The notes under the pieces were generated by a model. It ran no database searches and was not told the origin of the DNA. It was given only the letters and a program-made list of their open reading frames with translations. The position numbers were made by a program, and so were the translations under genes. A stretch of DNA of 64,000 bases. It comes from Alphaproteobacteria bacterium (GTDB lineage: Bacteria; Pseudomonadota; Alphaproteobacteria; UBA2136; UBA6156). Positions 54,089 through 61,934 of the stretch are shown here, piece after piece. Location of the stretch: positions 319,902 to 383,901 of the forward strand of contig JAIXQG010000001.1 of the NCBI GenBank assembly GCA_027485835.1, given 5' to 3'. Each line of letters opens with the position of its first letter. Position 1 is the stretch's first letter.

Positions 54089-55312
54089 ATGCCCGCCAAT
54101 ACCGCACAAACTCTTAGCACATTCTCCTTCCCCACGCTAGATGGCGTAGATGTGCGCGGAAAACGCGTACTTGTGCGTGTGGATTACAATATTGAACAAT
54201 TGGCGGATGGAAGACTGCGCGATGATTATCGCATCCGCTCCAGCCTGCCGACGCTGAAACGGTTGCTACGCGATGGTGCGCGCGTGGGCGTGCTGACCCA
54301 TTGGGGGCGGCCGGGTGGGCGCGTTGTACCGCATCTTTCCACCAAACCGCTTGCCGAGCTTCTGGAAAAGCTTTTAGGGCAGAGCGTAGAGCATGTGCCA
54401 GACTGCATTGGCCGGATGGCGCAAACGGCGTTTGATGCGTTACCGCCCGGGCAGATACTGATGCTGGAAAACACGCGCTTCCATTTGGGCGAGCAGCTTA
54501 ACCAAGCCAGTTTTGTACAAGAGCTGGCCAAGCTTGCCGACGTATTTGTGAACGACGCTTATGCAAGCGCCCACCGTGCCCACGCCAGCACCAGCGGCCT
54601 TGCCGCCGCCATGCCGGTGAGCGTGATTGGCGACCTGATGGTGCAAGAATTGGAATGGGTGCAGCGCGTGCTCAGCCCTATGGCAAAGCCGTTTAAATTA
54701 GTGCTGGGCGGCAGCGATGTGGAGGCGAAGCTTGACCTGTTGCGCAGCTTGCTGGGCCACGCGAATACCGTGATGCTAGGTGGGGCGGTGGCCAACACCT
54801 TTATGGCGGCGCGGGATTTAGGTTTGGGGCAGAGCGTGCTTTCTCCGGCCCATGTAGATGCCGCGCGCGAGCTTTTGACGGAGGCCGGTGTGGTGGGCTG
54901 CCGCCTGCACCTGCCGCAAGACGTGTGGGTGCAAGATGCCGCCGACACAACCCAGCCCGCCACCTGCAAGCCGACCCACCTGATTGGCCGCAACGAAACC
55001 GTGGCCGACATTGGCAGCCACACACTTGAAACATGGCAGCGCCTTATTACAGGCCCCGGTACAACCGTATTTGTGGGCAGCCTTGGTGTGACGGAAAACC
55101 CCGAAGGACGCCGAGGCAGCCTTGGTATTTTGCAGACATTGGCCGAGCAGAGCGGATTTAATCTTGTCGGTGGCGCCGGTATGTTGCCTTTGGTGCAGGA
55201 AGGCGGTTTTACCGAGCGTTTGGCCGCAGTTTCGACTGGTGGTGCCGCGTTGGTGGATGCCATGTGCCACAAGCCCCTGCCCTGTTTGCAGGTTTTGGCG
55301 GGGCGGAGATAG
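54089..55312 (+). CDS. Divergent phosphoglycerate kinase homologue with eroded nucleotide site
   Basis: This 407-residue protein aligns with Pgk throughout. 3-Phosphoglycerate-binding residues are kept: VDYN (Asp32, Asn34), DDYRI (Arg48), THWGRP (His71, Arg74), NTRFH (Arg130) and AHRAHAS (Arg163). The nucleotide half is altered: GGAKV-type Lys becomes Asp210 in GGSDVEAK, WNGP becomes FVGS (328-331) and the GGGDT loop becomes GGAGM (361-365). STGG remains. In other alphaproteobacteria zapA/DUF4164 lie next to tkt-gap-pgk, so this may be the native pgk locus that has diverged, or a 3-PG-binding pseudoenzyme. No clear SD precedes the ATG. Activity cannot be judged from sequence alone. Confidence 0.85.
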   Translation: MPANTAQTLSTFSFPTLDGVDVRGKRVLVRVDYNIEQLADGRLRDDYRIRSSLPTLKRLLRDGARVGVLTHWGRPGGRVVPHLSTKPLAELLEKLLGQSVEHVPDCIGRMAQTAFDALPPGQILMLENTRFHLGEQLNQASFVQELAKLADVFVNDAYASAHRAHASTSGLAAAMPVSVIGDLMVQELEWVQRVLSPMAKPFKLVLGGSDVEAKLDLLRSLLGHANTVMLGGAVANTFMAARDLGLGQSVLSPAHVDAARELLTEAGVVGCRLHLPQDVWVQDAADTTQPATCKPTHLIGRNETVADIGSHTLETWQRLITGPGTTVFVGSLGVTENPEGRRGSLGILQTLAEQSGFNLVGGAGMLPLVQEGGFTERLAAVSTGGAALVDAMCHKPLPCLQVLAGRR

Positions 55313-55330
55313 GCAGCACGGAATACCTAT

Positions 55331-55352
55331 GCCGCCTGTGGGCGGCTTTTTT
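55331..55352 (+). terminator. Rho-independent terminator after the Pgk homologue
   Basis: GCCGCC-TGTG-GGCGGC followed by six T. Confidence 0.93.
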
Positions 55353-55379
55353 AGATTTTTGCATAGCGGCATGAAAAGC

Positions 55380-55405
55380 AAAAGCCCTCCATGCGGAGGG
55401 CTTTT
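55380..55405. terminator. Bidirectional terminator
   Basis: AAAAGCCCTCC-ATGC-GGAGGGCTTTT is a perfect 11-bp stem. It ends the minus-strand Ala/Pro-rich gene. Confidence 0.9.
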
Positions 55406-55419
55406 GCGGCTTACTCAGC

Positions 55420-55686
55420 TTACTGAGCAGCAGGGGCCGGAGCGGCTTCCGGAGCCGGAGCAGCTTCAGGGGCCGGTGCAGCTTCAGGAGCCGGAGCAGC
55501 TTCAGGAGCCGGGGCAGCTTCAGGAGCAGGAGCCGGAGCAGCTTCAGGAGCCGGAGCGGGCATCGGAGCTTCAACAGCAACCGGAGCAGCTTCTTCAACC
55601 GGAGCAGCGGCGTTGTTGTTGTACACCAGGTAAGCTGCAACAGCCAGAACGGCGATACCAGCGATAATCAAGGGAGCCTTGTTCAT
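55420..55686 (-). CDS. Single-pass membrane protein with Ala-Pro-Glu repeat tail
   Basis: This 88-residue protein has a membrane anchor (about 5-22) and then a tail of APAPEAAP repeats (about 42-86) encoded by an 18-bp-based tandem repeat. Such Ala/Pro tails form extended rods in the periplasm, as in TonB- or lipoprotein-like linkers. No folded domain follows. The DNA repeat suggests the tail length can vary. Confidence 0.7.
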   Translation of the reverse strand: MNKAPLIIAGIAVLAVAAYLVYNNNAAAPVEEAAPVAVEAPMPAPAPEAAPAPAPEAAPAPEAAPAPEAAPAPEAAPAPEAAPAPAAQ

Positions 55687-55714
55687 TGGAGTGATCCTTT
55701 TCGTCTTTTGTTAT

Positions 55715-55885
55715 CTCAGGGGCCTTCCACATGCTAACGCACATGGGGCCTTTTGGTTTCGTGGACGGTTCAGCCAGCTGTTGCCAACTGTGCCGCCCCT
55801 GTACCTGTAACGAACCAGAGCCACTATGACCCGGGCCGCGGCCCCTACGAAACCTAGAGAAATATTTACGGAGTGAGGCCCCCTA
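55715..55885. ncRNA. Candidate structured RNA or leader
   Basis: In the 348-bp gap before the Ala/Pro-rich gene, nested pairings are visible. GGTTTCGT (55755-55762) pairs with ACGAAACC (55847-55854); GGGGCC (55745-55750) pairs with GGCCCC (55877-55882); GGTTC (55767-55771) pairs with GAACC (55812-55816). A perfect palindrome GGGCCGCGGCCC lies at 55833-55844. A rod-like RNA of about 100-170 nt is possible on either strand. It may be a 6S-like RNA, another ncRNA, or the 5' leader of the downstream gene. The strand is undetermined. The rest of the gap (55886-56034) holds nothing I can identify. Confidence 0.4.
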
Positions 55886-56034
55886 TTGTCAACAGCCCAA
55901 CGGCTCGGTAAGCGATTTGTAAGCAACAAGAACAGGCACTTGTAGATTATTTGTCACACATTCGAAACTCTGTACCACGTTAGGCCACAGAGAATCGGTC
56001 AACAAAATGAGGCTGTTGAAGCGAATGCTTCAGG

Positions 56035-56556
56035 TTACTTGCGGTAGGCTTCGGAAAGTTTGGCATAATGCGTAACCGACCATGCCAAATACGCCAATTC
56101 GTCTTCCGTCAGCTTGCGGACAGGTTTGGCAGGGACACCGGCCCATAACCAGCCGGATTCCACCACCTTACCCGGGCTTACCAAGGCACCGGCGGCGACC
56201 ATTGCGCGCGATTGCACCACAGCACCATCCAGCACCGTGCTGTGCATGCCCACCAAGCATTCATCTTCCAATGTAGCCGCATGCACCACCGCACTGTGGC
56301 CGATGGTGACGCGGTTGCCGATGATGGTTGGGAATTTGCCGGTGGTGACGTGAATCACGGCGTTATCCTGAATATTGGTGTATTCGCCGACGCGGATATG
56401 ATGCACGTCTCCGCGCAGCACGGCGCCAAACCAGATGGAGCTATGAGCGCCGACGTGGGTATCGCCAATGACCGTACAATTTTGGGCCATCCAAGCGGTA
56501 GGGTCTACCTGCGGGGTGATGCCTTTGAAGGAGAGAAAATTATCGGGCAGCAGCAC
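56035..56556 (-). CDS. Gamma-carbonic-anhydrase-family protein
   Basis: This 173-residue left-handed beta-helix protein has hexapeptide repeats. The three zinc-binding His positions of gamma-CA/YrdA/PaaY proteins are at His69, His87 and His92 (NAVIHV, TIGHSAVVHAA). True carbonic anhydrase activity is not assured in this family. It follows the bactofilin gene by 6 bp. Confidence 0.9.
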   Translation of the reverse strand: MLLPDNFLSFKGITPQVDPTAWMAQNCTVIGDTHVGAHSSIWFGAVLRGDVHHIRVGEYTNIQDNAVIHVTTGKFPTIIGNRVTIGHSAVVHAATLEDECLVGMHSTVLDGAVVQSRAMVAAGALVSPGKVVESGWLWAGVPAKPVRKLTEDELAYLAWSVTHYAKLSEAYRK

Positions 56557-56562
56557 AGCAGG

Positions 56563-57060
56563 CTACTCCGAGATTTTGCTCGTGACGTCGCGCGTAGCCA
56601 GCAGCGGCGCTGAGAACGGCGCGTCTTCTGAAGCTTGCGTGGTTTGGGTAATGGTTGTGCGTTGCTGGCACTGGGCCTCGATTTTCGCACCATCGGAAAT
56701 GTGGATGCTGCCGTAAATCACGCGGCCACGGATAATGGCGTTGGGGCGGCATTCCAGCTTTTCTTCGACATCCATCGGGCCGTTAATGGTGCCATCGACC
56801 AGCACGGTATTGGCATAGATGGGGCCGTTGATGACCGCGCCTTTGCTGACGACGAGCTGGCCACGACCACCTTCAAACACACTCACCTTACCGTCGATAC
56901 GACCATCGACACGCAATTGGCCGCTGAAGTAGACATCGCCGCGAATTTGCAGGTTGCCGGTAATCAGGCAGTGGCCATCGATATCGCGCGGGTCGACAAC
57001 TTCCAGCGAGACGCTCTCGCTTTTGGAACCGCCCTTTTTACCGCCTAAAAACCACAACAT
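56563..57060 (-). CDS. Bactofilin
   Basis: This 165-residue protein has a core bactofilin (DUF583) beta-helix domain (about 25-130: LITGNLQIRGDVYFSGQLRVDGRIDG, AVINGPIYANTVLVDG) between a basic N-terminus and a polar C-terminal tail. Bactofilins polymerise into cytoskeletal filaments that scaffold wall enzymes and shape. A coiled-coil membrane protein gene lies upstream. Confidence 0.92.
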   Translation of the reverse strand: MLWFLGGKKGGSKSESVSLEVVDPRDIDGHCLITGNLQIRGDVYFSGQLRVDGRIDGKVSVFEGGRGQLVVSKGAVINGPIYANTVLVDGTINGPMDVEEKLECRPNAIIRGRVIYGSIHISDGAKIEAQCQQRTTITQTTQASEDAPFSAPLLATRDVTSKISE

Positions 57061-57297
57061 GACTCTTCTAACTCCTTGTTCAGGGGCATTTGCAACTCTC
57101 CCCCGGGCGTGCGCCCTACTTTGCCCACACTAGCTGAAGTTACCGATTTTGGGAAGTTTCTCCCGCGTTTCGGTAGCGACGTGTGGCACTTATGATGCAC
57201 ATGCTTTTTCTTTTAAAAAGAAATGCTTGCGACTTTATTTTGGTATTTATCTGACTTTAAAAAGATTACTGAGGCCTTACGGTCACGGAATCGTCTT

Positions 57298-58074
57298 TTA
57301 GAAGGCCTTCCAGCAGTAACCGACTGCGCGGGAACCATCGAACACCTTGATATCCAGCATACGGGTGCCACCGTTGGCGCGCTCGGCATCCAGCGGAATA
57401 CTGCCCTTCAGGTTGGGTGCACGGGTCATTTCCAAGTTATGGTTGACCACCGTTGCGCCGGTTTGGCCTTGCTCCATGCTCAGGGCGTTGTCGCCCACCG
57501 AGACACGCACCCGGGCGGTGAGTTTTTCCGGCAGAGAGGCCGACTTGGAAACCTTCACGAAGCTTGTCTTATAATCGACTTTGCCTTCTTTCAGCGTGGC
57601 AGCGAAGTCGACGCACTCGACCATTTCGCGGTCCAGCTTGGGCTTCAGCATTTTTTCGTAGCTGGCGAGGCTCTTTTTCAGGGTTATCAACTCGCCTTCC
57701 ATCTCGCTAATGCGGTTTGTGGCTTCGGTACGCGCAGTGCGGGCCATGGTGATTTCGGTTTCGGCTTGCGCGTGAGATTCACGAGCTTCTTTCAGCTGCT
57801 GTTCCAGCATCTGCTTTTTCGAGGCCAGCTCGGCATTCTGTTGCTGCAAAGGTTGCAGGCTATGTTGAGCTTCTTCAACACTTTCCTGCATGCTCTTAAA
57901 GTCGAGTTTGAGCCATGCGGGGGCCAGAATACCCACGGAGAGCAAGAAGCCCCCGATAGGTAGGCCGATGGCCAGTAAAATAAGGAACCAGAAGGTTTTA
58001 ACGCCGATATGCATGCGGAAAGGGCGCATATCGGTGCGGTCTTGGCGCATAAGAAGAATAGTATAGGACGGCAT
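57298..58074 (-). CDS. Membrane-anchored coiled-coil protein
   Basis: This 258-residue protein has one N-terminal membrane helix (about 27-50), a long coiled coil (about 62-150) and a C-terminal beta-rich domain with two Cys (VECVDF and GYCWKAF). The layout resembles DUF6776-type proteins found beside bactofilin genes. It may link the bactofilin scaffold to the periplasm. It is 237 bp upstream of bactofilin, so it may have its own promoter. Confidence 0.68.
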   Translation of the reverse strand: MPSYTILLMRQDRTDMRPFRMHIGVKTFWFLILLAIGLPIGGFLLSVGILAPAWLKLDFKSMQESVEEAQHSLQPLQQQNAELASKKQMLEQQLKEARESHAQAETEITMARTARTEATNRISEMEGELITLKKSLASYEKMLKPKLDREMVECVDFAATLKEGKVDYKTSFVKVSKSASLPEKLTARVRVSVGDNALSMEQGQTGATVVNHNLEMTRAPNLKGSIPLDAERANGGTRMLDIKVFDGSRAVGYCWKAF

Positions 58075-58242
58075 GAGGCTTACAATAGGCGGATATAAAG
58101 TGTGAGGGTACGAAGAACTACGCTGCGGTGCCGGTTTGGCAGAGGGGGTGTGACATGCCGGTGGTTATAGCAAAGTTATTGTATACGCGCAAGTTTTATG
58201 AGCGGAGCGAAGCTTATAGTGTTGAAAAAATGTGATTGGAAC

Positions 58243-58270
58243 TTGAAAAACGGGTGGGGCGCCTTATTTA
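58243..58270 (+). promoter_or_regulatory. Candidate promoter
   Basis: TTGAAA (58243-58248) and TATTTA (58265-58270) are 16 bp apart, about 78 bp upstream of the ATG at 58348. Confidence 0.45.
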
Positions 58271-58325
58271 GGAGTTAACGAAATCGACCTTTTCAGGTGG
58301 TTTCGCGGGTTTGTTCCTCAAAAAT

Positions 58326-58347
58326 GGAGGCGGCCCACGGGGCCGTT
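58326..58347 (+). promoter_or_regulatory. Hairpin between SD and start codon
   Basis: GGAGG (58326-58330) is followed directly by a hairpin CGGCCC-ACG-GGGCCG (58331-58345), then TT and the ATG at 58348. Unfolded, the SD-ATG distance is too long; folding the hairpin would bring them close. This may be a translational switch. Confidence 0.5.
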
Positions 58348-58872
58348 ATGAGCACTATGGCTGCTACAATTAACTTTACGAAGCTTACTCTGACAACAGT
58401 CGGCGTTACCGTTCTCGTTATTGCCGCGACTGAATTTTTTCGTCCGGCGAGTTTCAACAAGGCTCCGAGTCTGGAAGCTACCGTGATGTCTGACGAAGAT
58501 ATCATGAAGTCTGCCGCCAGCCTTAGCTTCCGTAAGGAACTCAGCAACGCGGCCTTCGACAATCTGATGTCTGAGGAGCGCAAGGCGGGGTCGCAGGAAG
58601 GCAAGAAGGTCGACTTCGACGCCTTTAAAAAGGAGCACATCCTTCCCTGGTCGGCTTTCGGCGGAGTCACTTCCAAGTGGCTCTATATGGACCAGAACTC
58701 CAACGAACTGGCCACGGCGGAAGGCCGGAAGAAGCGTTACGACTACTGGACGGGCTATGCCACGGCCATCGGAAATATGGCTCCGGAAGGTGTCAAGGTC
58801 ACCGCCCACCCGTGCCACACCGACGTGTGCCCGATTCTGGTCGAATGGCCGGATCCGAACATGTCGGACTAA
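58348..58872 (+). CDS. Membrane-anchored small protein, unknown
   Basis: The likely start at the ATG at 58348 gives 174 residues, with one signal-anchor helix (about 10-28) followed by an extracytoplasmic helical domain with two C-terminal Cys (HPCHTDVCPIL). Other ATGs at 58324 and 58357 are possible. No known family. A hairpin lies between its SD and start. It ends at a strong terminator. Confidence 0.66.
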   Translation: MSTMAATINFTKLTLTTVGVTVLVIAATEFFRPASFNKAPSLEATVMSDEDIMKSAASLSFRKELSNAAFDNLMSEERKAGSQEGKKVDFDAFKKEHILPWSAFGGVTSKWLYMDQNSNELATAEGRKKRYDYWTGYATAIGNMAPEGVKVTAHPCHTDVCPILVEWPDPNMSD

Positions 58873-58889
58873 GCCAATCTTCACATACG

Positions 58890-58920
58890 AAAACGCCCCG
58901 GAGAGATCCGGGGCGTTTTT
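58890..58920. terminator. Bidirectional terminator
   Basis: AAAACGCCCCGG and CCGGGGCGTTTT form a 12-bp stem with T-runs on both strands, between the small gene and convergent rpsI. Confidence 0.93.
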
Positions 58921-58940
58921 GCATCCAGTGCGTAAGCGGA

Positions 58941-59366
58941 TTAGCGCTTGCTGAACTGGGTGGAACGGCGGGCCTTGTGCTTACCGTACTTCTTGCTTTC
59001 CACAACACGGGAGTCGCGGGTCAGGTAACCCAGCTTCTTCAGTGCCGGACGGTTAGCGGCGTCGTAGTCGTTCAGCGCCTTGGCGATACCGTGGCGCAGA
59101 GCACCAGCCTGGCCCGACAGACCACCACCGTTGCAGCGGGCAACGATGTTGAACTTACCGGCCATGTCGATCGCGAAGAACGGCTGGTTGGTGATCATCT
59201 GCAGAACCGGACGGCCGAAGTAGTCTTCCAGCGTGCGGCCGTTGATGGTGATGGTACCGGTACCCTTGGTGAGCCATACGCGGGCTACCGAGGTTTTGCG
59301 CTTACCCGTTGCGTAGAACTTACCAGCCTTTTGGTTGGCAGCCTTGATGTTGGCGGCGATAGACAT
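58941..59366 (-). CDS. rpsI: 30S ribosomal protein S9
   Basis: This 141-residue protein has the S9 motifs [26 protein letters not shown] and the C-terminal [16 protein letters not shown], which reaches the P-site tRNA. A 12-residue N-terminal extension is typical of alphaproteobacteria. It overlaps rplM by 1 nt (TAATG), which couples their translation. Confidence 0.97.
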   Translation of the reverse strand: MSIAANIKAANQKAGKFYATGKRKTSVARVWLTKGTGTITINGRTLEDYFGRPVLQMITNQPFFAIDMAGKFNIVARCNGGGLSGQAGALRHGIAKALNDYDAANRPALKKLGYLTRDSRVVESKKYGKHKARRSTQFSKR

Positions 59367-59824
59367 TAGCGTACCCCTTCCTTGGCGCCCAGCTTAAGCT
59401 CTTTGGGCTGTTGGGCAGCGTGCGGGTGGGCATCGCCCTTGTACACGTGCAGCTTGGTGAACATCTGGCGGGCCAGCGGGCTGTCTTTCGGCAGCATGCG
59501 CTCTACGGCACGCTGAACAACGCGTTCCGGGTGCTTGCCCTTCAGTTCGTCGCCAGCGATGATGGTCTTCAGACCACCGATGAAACCGGTGTGGTAGTGG
59601 AATTCCATGTTGCGGGCCTTGTTGCCGGTCAACTTCACCTTTTCGGCGTTGATAACAACGATGTGATCGCCATTGTCGACGTGAGGAGTGTAGTTAGGCT
59701 TGTGCTTGCCGCGCAGGCGGAGGGCAATGGTGGTTGCGAGACGACCCAGCGGAATGTCGGTAGCGTCGACTACGAACCATTCGTGCTTGGCATCCGCAGT
59801 CTTAATGCTGTGGGTGATTTGCAT
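59366..59824 (-). CDS. rplM: 50S ribosomal protein L13
   Basis: The start at the ATG at 59824 (MQITHSIKT) gives 152 residues. L13 motifs [33 protein letters not shown] and [22 protein letters not shown] are standard. It is the first gene of the rplM-rpsI operon. The 284-bp upstream region carries no gene; I see no clear leader structure in it. Confidence 0.97.
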   Translation of the reverse strand: MQITHSIKTADAKHEWFVVDATDIPLGRLATTIALRLRGKHKPNYTPHVDNGDHIVVINAEKVKLTGNKARNMEFHYHTGFIGGLKTIIAGDELKGKHPERVVQRAVERMLPKDSPLARQMFTKLHVYKGDAHPHAAQQPKELKLGAKEGVR

Positions 59825-60108
59825 AGTATTATCTTTCACTATGTGAAGATGTTACGTCAATTTCTTGAAGCAACATCGCAGCTTTTGCAAGCTGGGCGCA
59901 CGGGTCGCAATAGTGCGGTGACCAGCCCCTTCGCCATCCGGGGTTGGCTGGCTTATAGGCAATTTGAGGGGCTATGTAAAGGGTTTAGCGCATTTTTCTG
60001 TTGGATTGTATCCGGTTTTGCGGTTGAATGGAGATCTGAACATCCCGCATGCTTTTTTGATAGTGCCCTGCCCCCCTTCTCTCTCGTGACCTCCGAAAGG
60101 ACACACTC

Positions 60109-60711
60109 ATGCTTAAGACCCGTATGTTTGCGGTTGTGGTGGCTTTGGCTATGGCAACCTCTCCGCTTACCGCTACCGCGCAGGACTTCGTCTTTCCGTT
60201 GATACCCGAACGCCCGCCGGTGGATGGTCCCTACCCCTTGCCGGATGTGGACAGCGTGCCGGAGCCGCCCCCCGATCTTTTGGGAGATAGCGCCGGTTCT
60301 TCTGGGCAGATGACGTTTCAGAGCCTGTTTCTTCAGAAACCGTCGATCATCCCGTCATCTTACAAGCTACTGGAAATGGCTTCGGCCGCCTTCGGGTGTA
60401 CCTTTTCGGTGTATAATGTCTCGCAGTTGTACTGTCCCGTTTACGTGGGACCGAGCAATACCTACCGGGCGGGCGTTTCGGCTGGCGGGTTTAACAATCC
60501 GAAGTTCATCGAAATGGTTCCGGTCTCACACGGCCTGAACGTGAGACGCTTGCCGACAACGGTACGCACCTACAGCAGTGAGCTTGAGTTTGACACACCC
60601 CAGGAATGGAAAGGCCGCGACGGCAGTCGGAACTTTGAAGTTGTGTTCTGGGTGGAAGGCCAGCCCTATTTTCTGAACTTCTGGATTTACAACTATGGGC
60701 AGGAGCTTTAG
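60109..60711 (+). CDS. Small secreted protein, unknown
   Basis: This 200-residue protein has a signal peptide (cleavage after ATA, about 24) and a Pro-rich stretch (about 32-58). A folded domain follows with two Cys (FGCTFS and LYCPVYVG) that may form a disulfide, and Trp/Tyr-rich C-terminal strands. The ATG follows GAAAGGA. No family recognised; probably periplasmic or outer-membrane associated. Confidence 0.7.
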   Translation: MLKTRMFAVVVALAMATSPLTATAQDFVFPLIPERPPVDGPYPLPDVDSVPEPPPDLLGDSAGSSGQMTFQSLFLQKPSIIPSSYKLLEMASAAFGCTFSVYNVSQLYCPVYVGPSNTYRAGVSAGGFNNPKFIEMVPVSHGLNVRRLPTTVRTYSSELEFDTPQEWKGRDGSRNFEVVFWVEGQPYFLNFWIYNYGQEL

Positions 60712-60722
60712 CCCCTGCCGCA

Positions 60723-60752
60723 CAGGCGCCCGAGGTACGGGCGCCTGTTTTT
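60723..60752 (+). terminator. Rho-independent terminator
   Basis: CAGGCGCCCG-AGGTA-CGGGCGCCTG followed by five T. Confidence 0.92.
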
Positions 60753-60824
60753 ATTGCGGTAAGCTTGAGAAAGGTGCATACCGAACTTACGAAAAATCTC
60801 ACATCGTTCTTAATGGAGCATGAT

Positions 60825-61376
60825 ATGCGCACAGGCAGATTCAAAGCCCAGACAACCTATGAAACCGGACTTAACCGCGCCCGTGGCGTTTTCCGGCAGT
60901 TTAAGGCCACACGACGGGCGTTTGCCGAACAGATTGCGTTGGAGTATCTGGCGCAGCTTAAGGAAAGCGGTAGTTATACCGAGACGATTCTGGTGCATGG
61001 CCGTGAGGTAACTTTCGACCTGCTGGACTTTCTGGCTTCGGGTGTCGCGAAGCTACAGGATGCGCCGATGCCGTATGTATGGATCTCCATTACCTTGCCC
61101 TTCGCCCACTCGGCCCATGCGGACGAGCTGTTTCTGATTTCGGTTCAGGCCGAATTGGACGAACGACGGGCGAATATGGCCATGCCGATACGGACCTACG
61201 AGATGCAGCCGCATGCCTTGATTGCGGCGGCCATACGCATGAAGGCGGCGGTGCTGACGGCCCACTGGAAGATTCCGGTAGGGTTACAGGTAAAGAAGGT
61301 GCATAAGCCGATTGTAAAGAAAGAGCCGGTTTATACGCCCAGCGCCAAAACCGTGGCGCGCCCCAACCCTACTTAG
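60825..61376 (+). CDS. Hypothetical protein
   Basis: With the start at the ATG at 60825 (MRTGRFKAQTTYETG), six bases after GGAG, this encodes 183 residues. It looks soluble, with an N-terminal basic helical region, a central beta/alpha region (ILVHGREVTFDLLDFL, YVWISITLPF) and a basic Lys/Pro-rich tail (VKKVHKPIVKKEP). No known family. Confidence 0.58.
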   Translation: MRTGRFKAQTTYETGLNRARGVFRQFKATRRAFAEQIALEYLAQLKESGSYTETILVHGREVTFDLLDFLASGVAKLQDAPMPYVWISITLPFAHSAHADELFLISVQAELDERRANMAMPIRTYEMQPHALIAAAIRMKAAVLTAHWKIPVGLQVKKVHKPIVKKEPVYTPSAKTVARPNPT

Positions 61377-61393
61377 ACACTGCTTGCGAATGG

Positions 61394-61418
61394 AAACCCG
61401 GCTTAGGCCGGGTTTTTC
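61394..61418 (+). terminator. Rho-independent terminator
   Basis: AACCCGGC-TTAG-GCCGGGTT followed by a T-run. Confidence 0.9.
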
Positions 61419-61429
61419 TTTAATTAATC

Positions 61430-61458
61430 TTGCGCGCAATCACTTCTGCTTCTACGAT
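61430..61458 (+). promoter_or_regulatory. Candidate promoter for the 61536 gene
   Basis: TTGCGC (61430-61435) and TACGAT (61453-61458) with 17-bp spacing, 77 bp upstream of the ATG at 61536. Confidence 0.4.
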
Positions 61459-61535
61459 AAAGCAGTATCAGTTGTAGTGCGTTTCTCGGAAAGCCTTGAT
61501 GGCTTTTAATTTTCTATCTACACGGGGACATAACC

Positions 61536-61868
61536 ATGACTCAGCCTTCTGTAAAGACAGATACAGTTCCTCGTATTTTCGAGGATTTTCCTCTTGAAAT
61601 GGTGACGCCGCCTGTTCGCAAGGAGGCACAGGCCATTTTAGACTGCATTGCCCATGCGCGGAGCATCGGGCGGACGCGTGCAGACATACGAAATGCCGGC
61701 GGATTTTCGTTTCATCGGCTGGATGATATTCATCCGGTAACTGTTGCGATTTTTGAATGGTGCAATATTCACCTTATCGAACGCACCAAAGCTGCAGCGG
61801 CGAGTGTCACGATGGGCTACGAAACTCCGGCCGTTACGATTTTACAAGCCGAATGGGTTGAAGCCTGA
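61536..61868 (+). CDS. Small hypothetical protein
   Basis: This 110-residue soluble protein has an N-terminal stretch (PRIFEDFPLEMV), a central helical region (KEAQAILDCIAHARSIG) and a C-terminal helix pair. No motif recognised. Own promoter-like element and strong terminator. Confidence 0.6.
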   Translation: MTQPSVKTDTVPRIFEDFPLEMVTPPVRKEAQAILDCIAHARSIGRTRADIRNAGGFSFHRLDDIHPVTVAIFEWCNIHLIERTKAAAASVTMGYETPAVTILQAEWVEA

Positions 61869-61888
61869 GTAACGACAACGCCCAACAA

Positions 61889-61926
61889 CAGCGGCCCTTC
61901 TTTTGGAAGGGCCGCTGCTGTTTTTT
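61889..61926. terminator. Strong rho-independent terminator
   Basis: CAGCGGCCCTTC and GAAGGGCCGCTG form a 12-bp perfect stem with a TTTTG loop; six T follow shortly after on the plus strand. Convergent with rnj. Confidence 0.92.
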
Positions 61927-61934
61927 ATCGTCGG

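Noticed and set aside
59825-60108. Ribosomal-protein leader RNA upstream of rplM
   Set aside because: No convincing paired structure resembling a known L13 or S-protein leader could be traced by eye.
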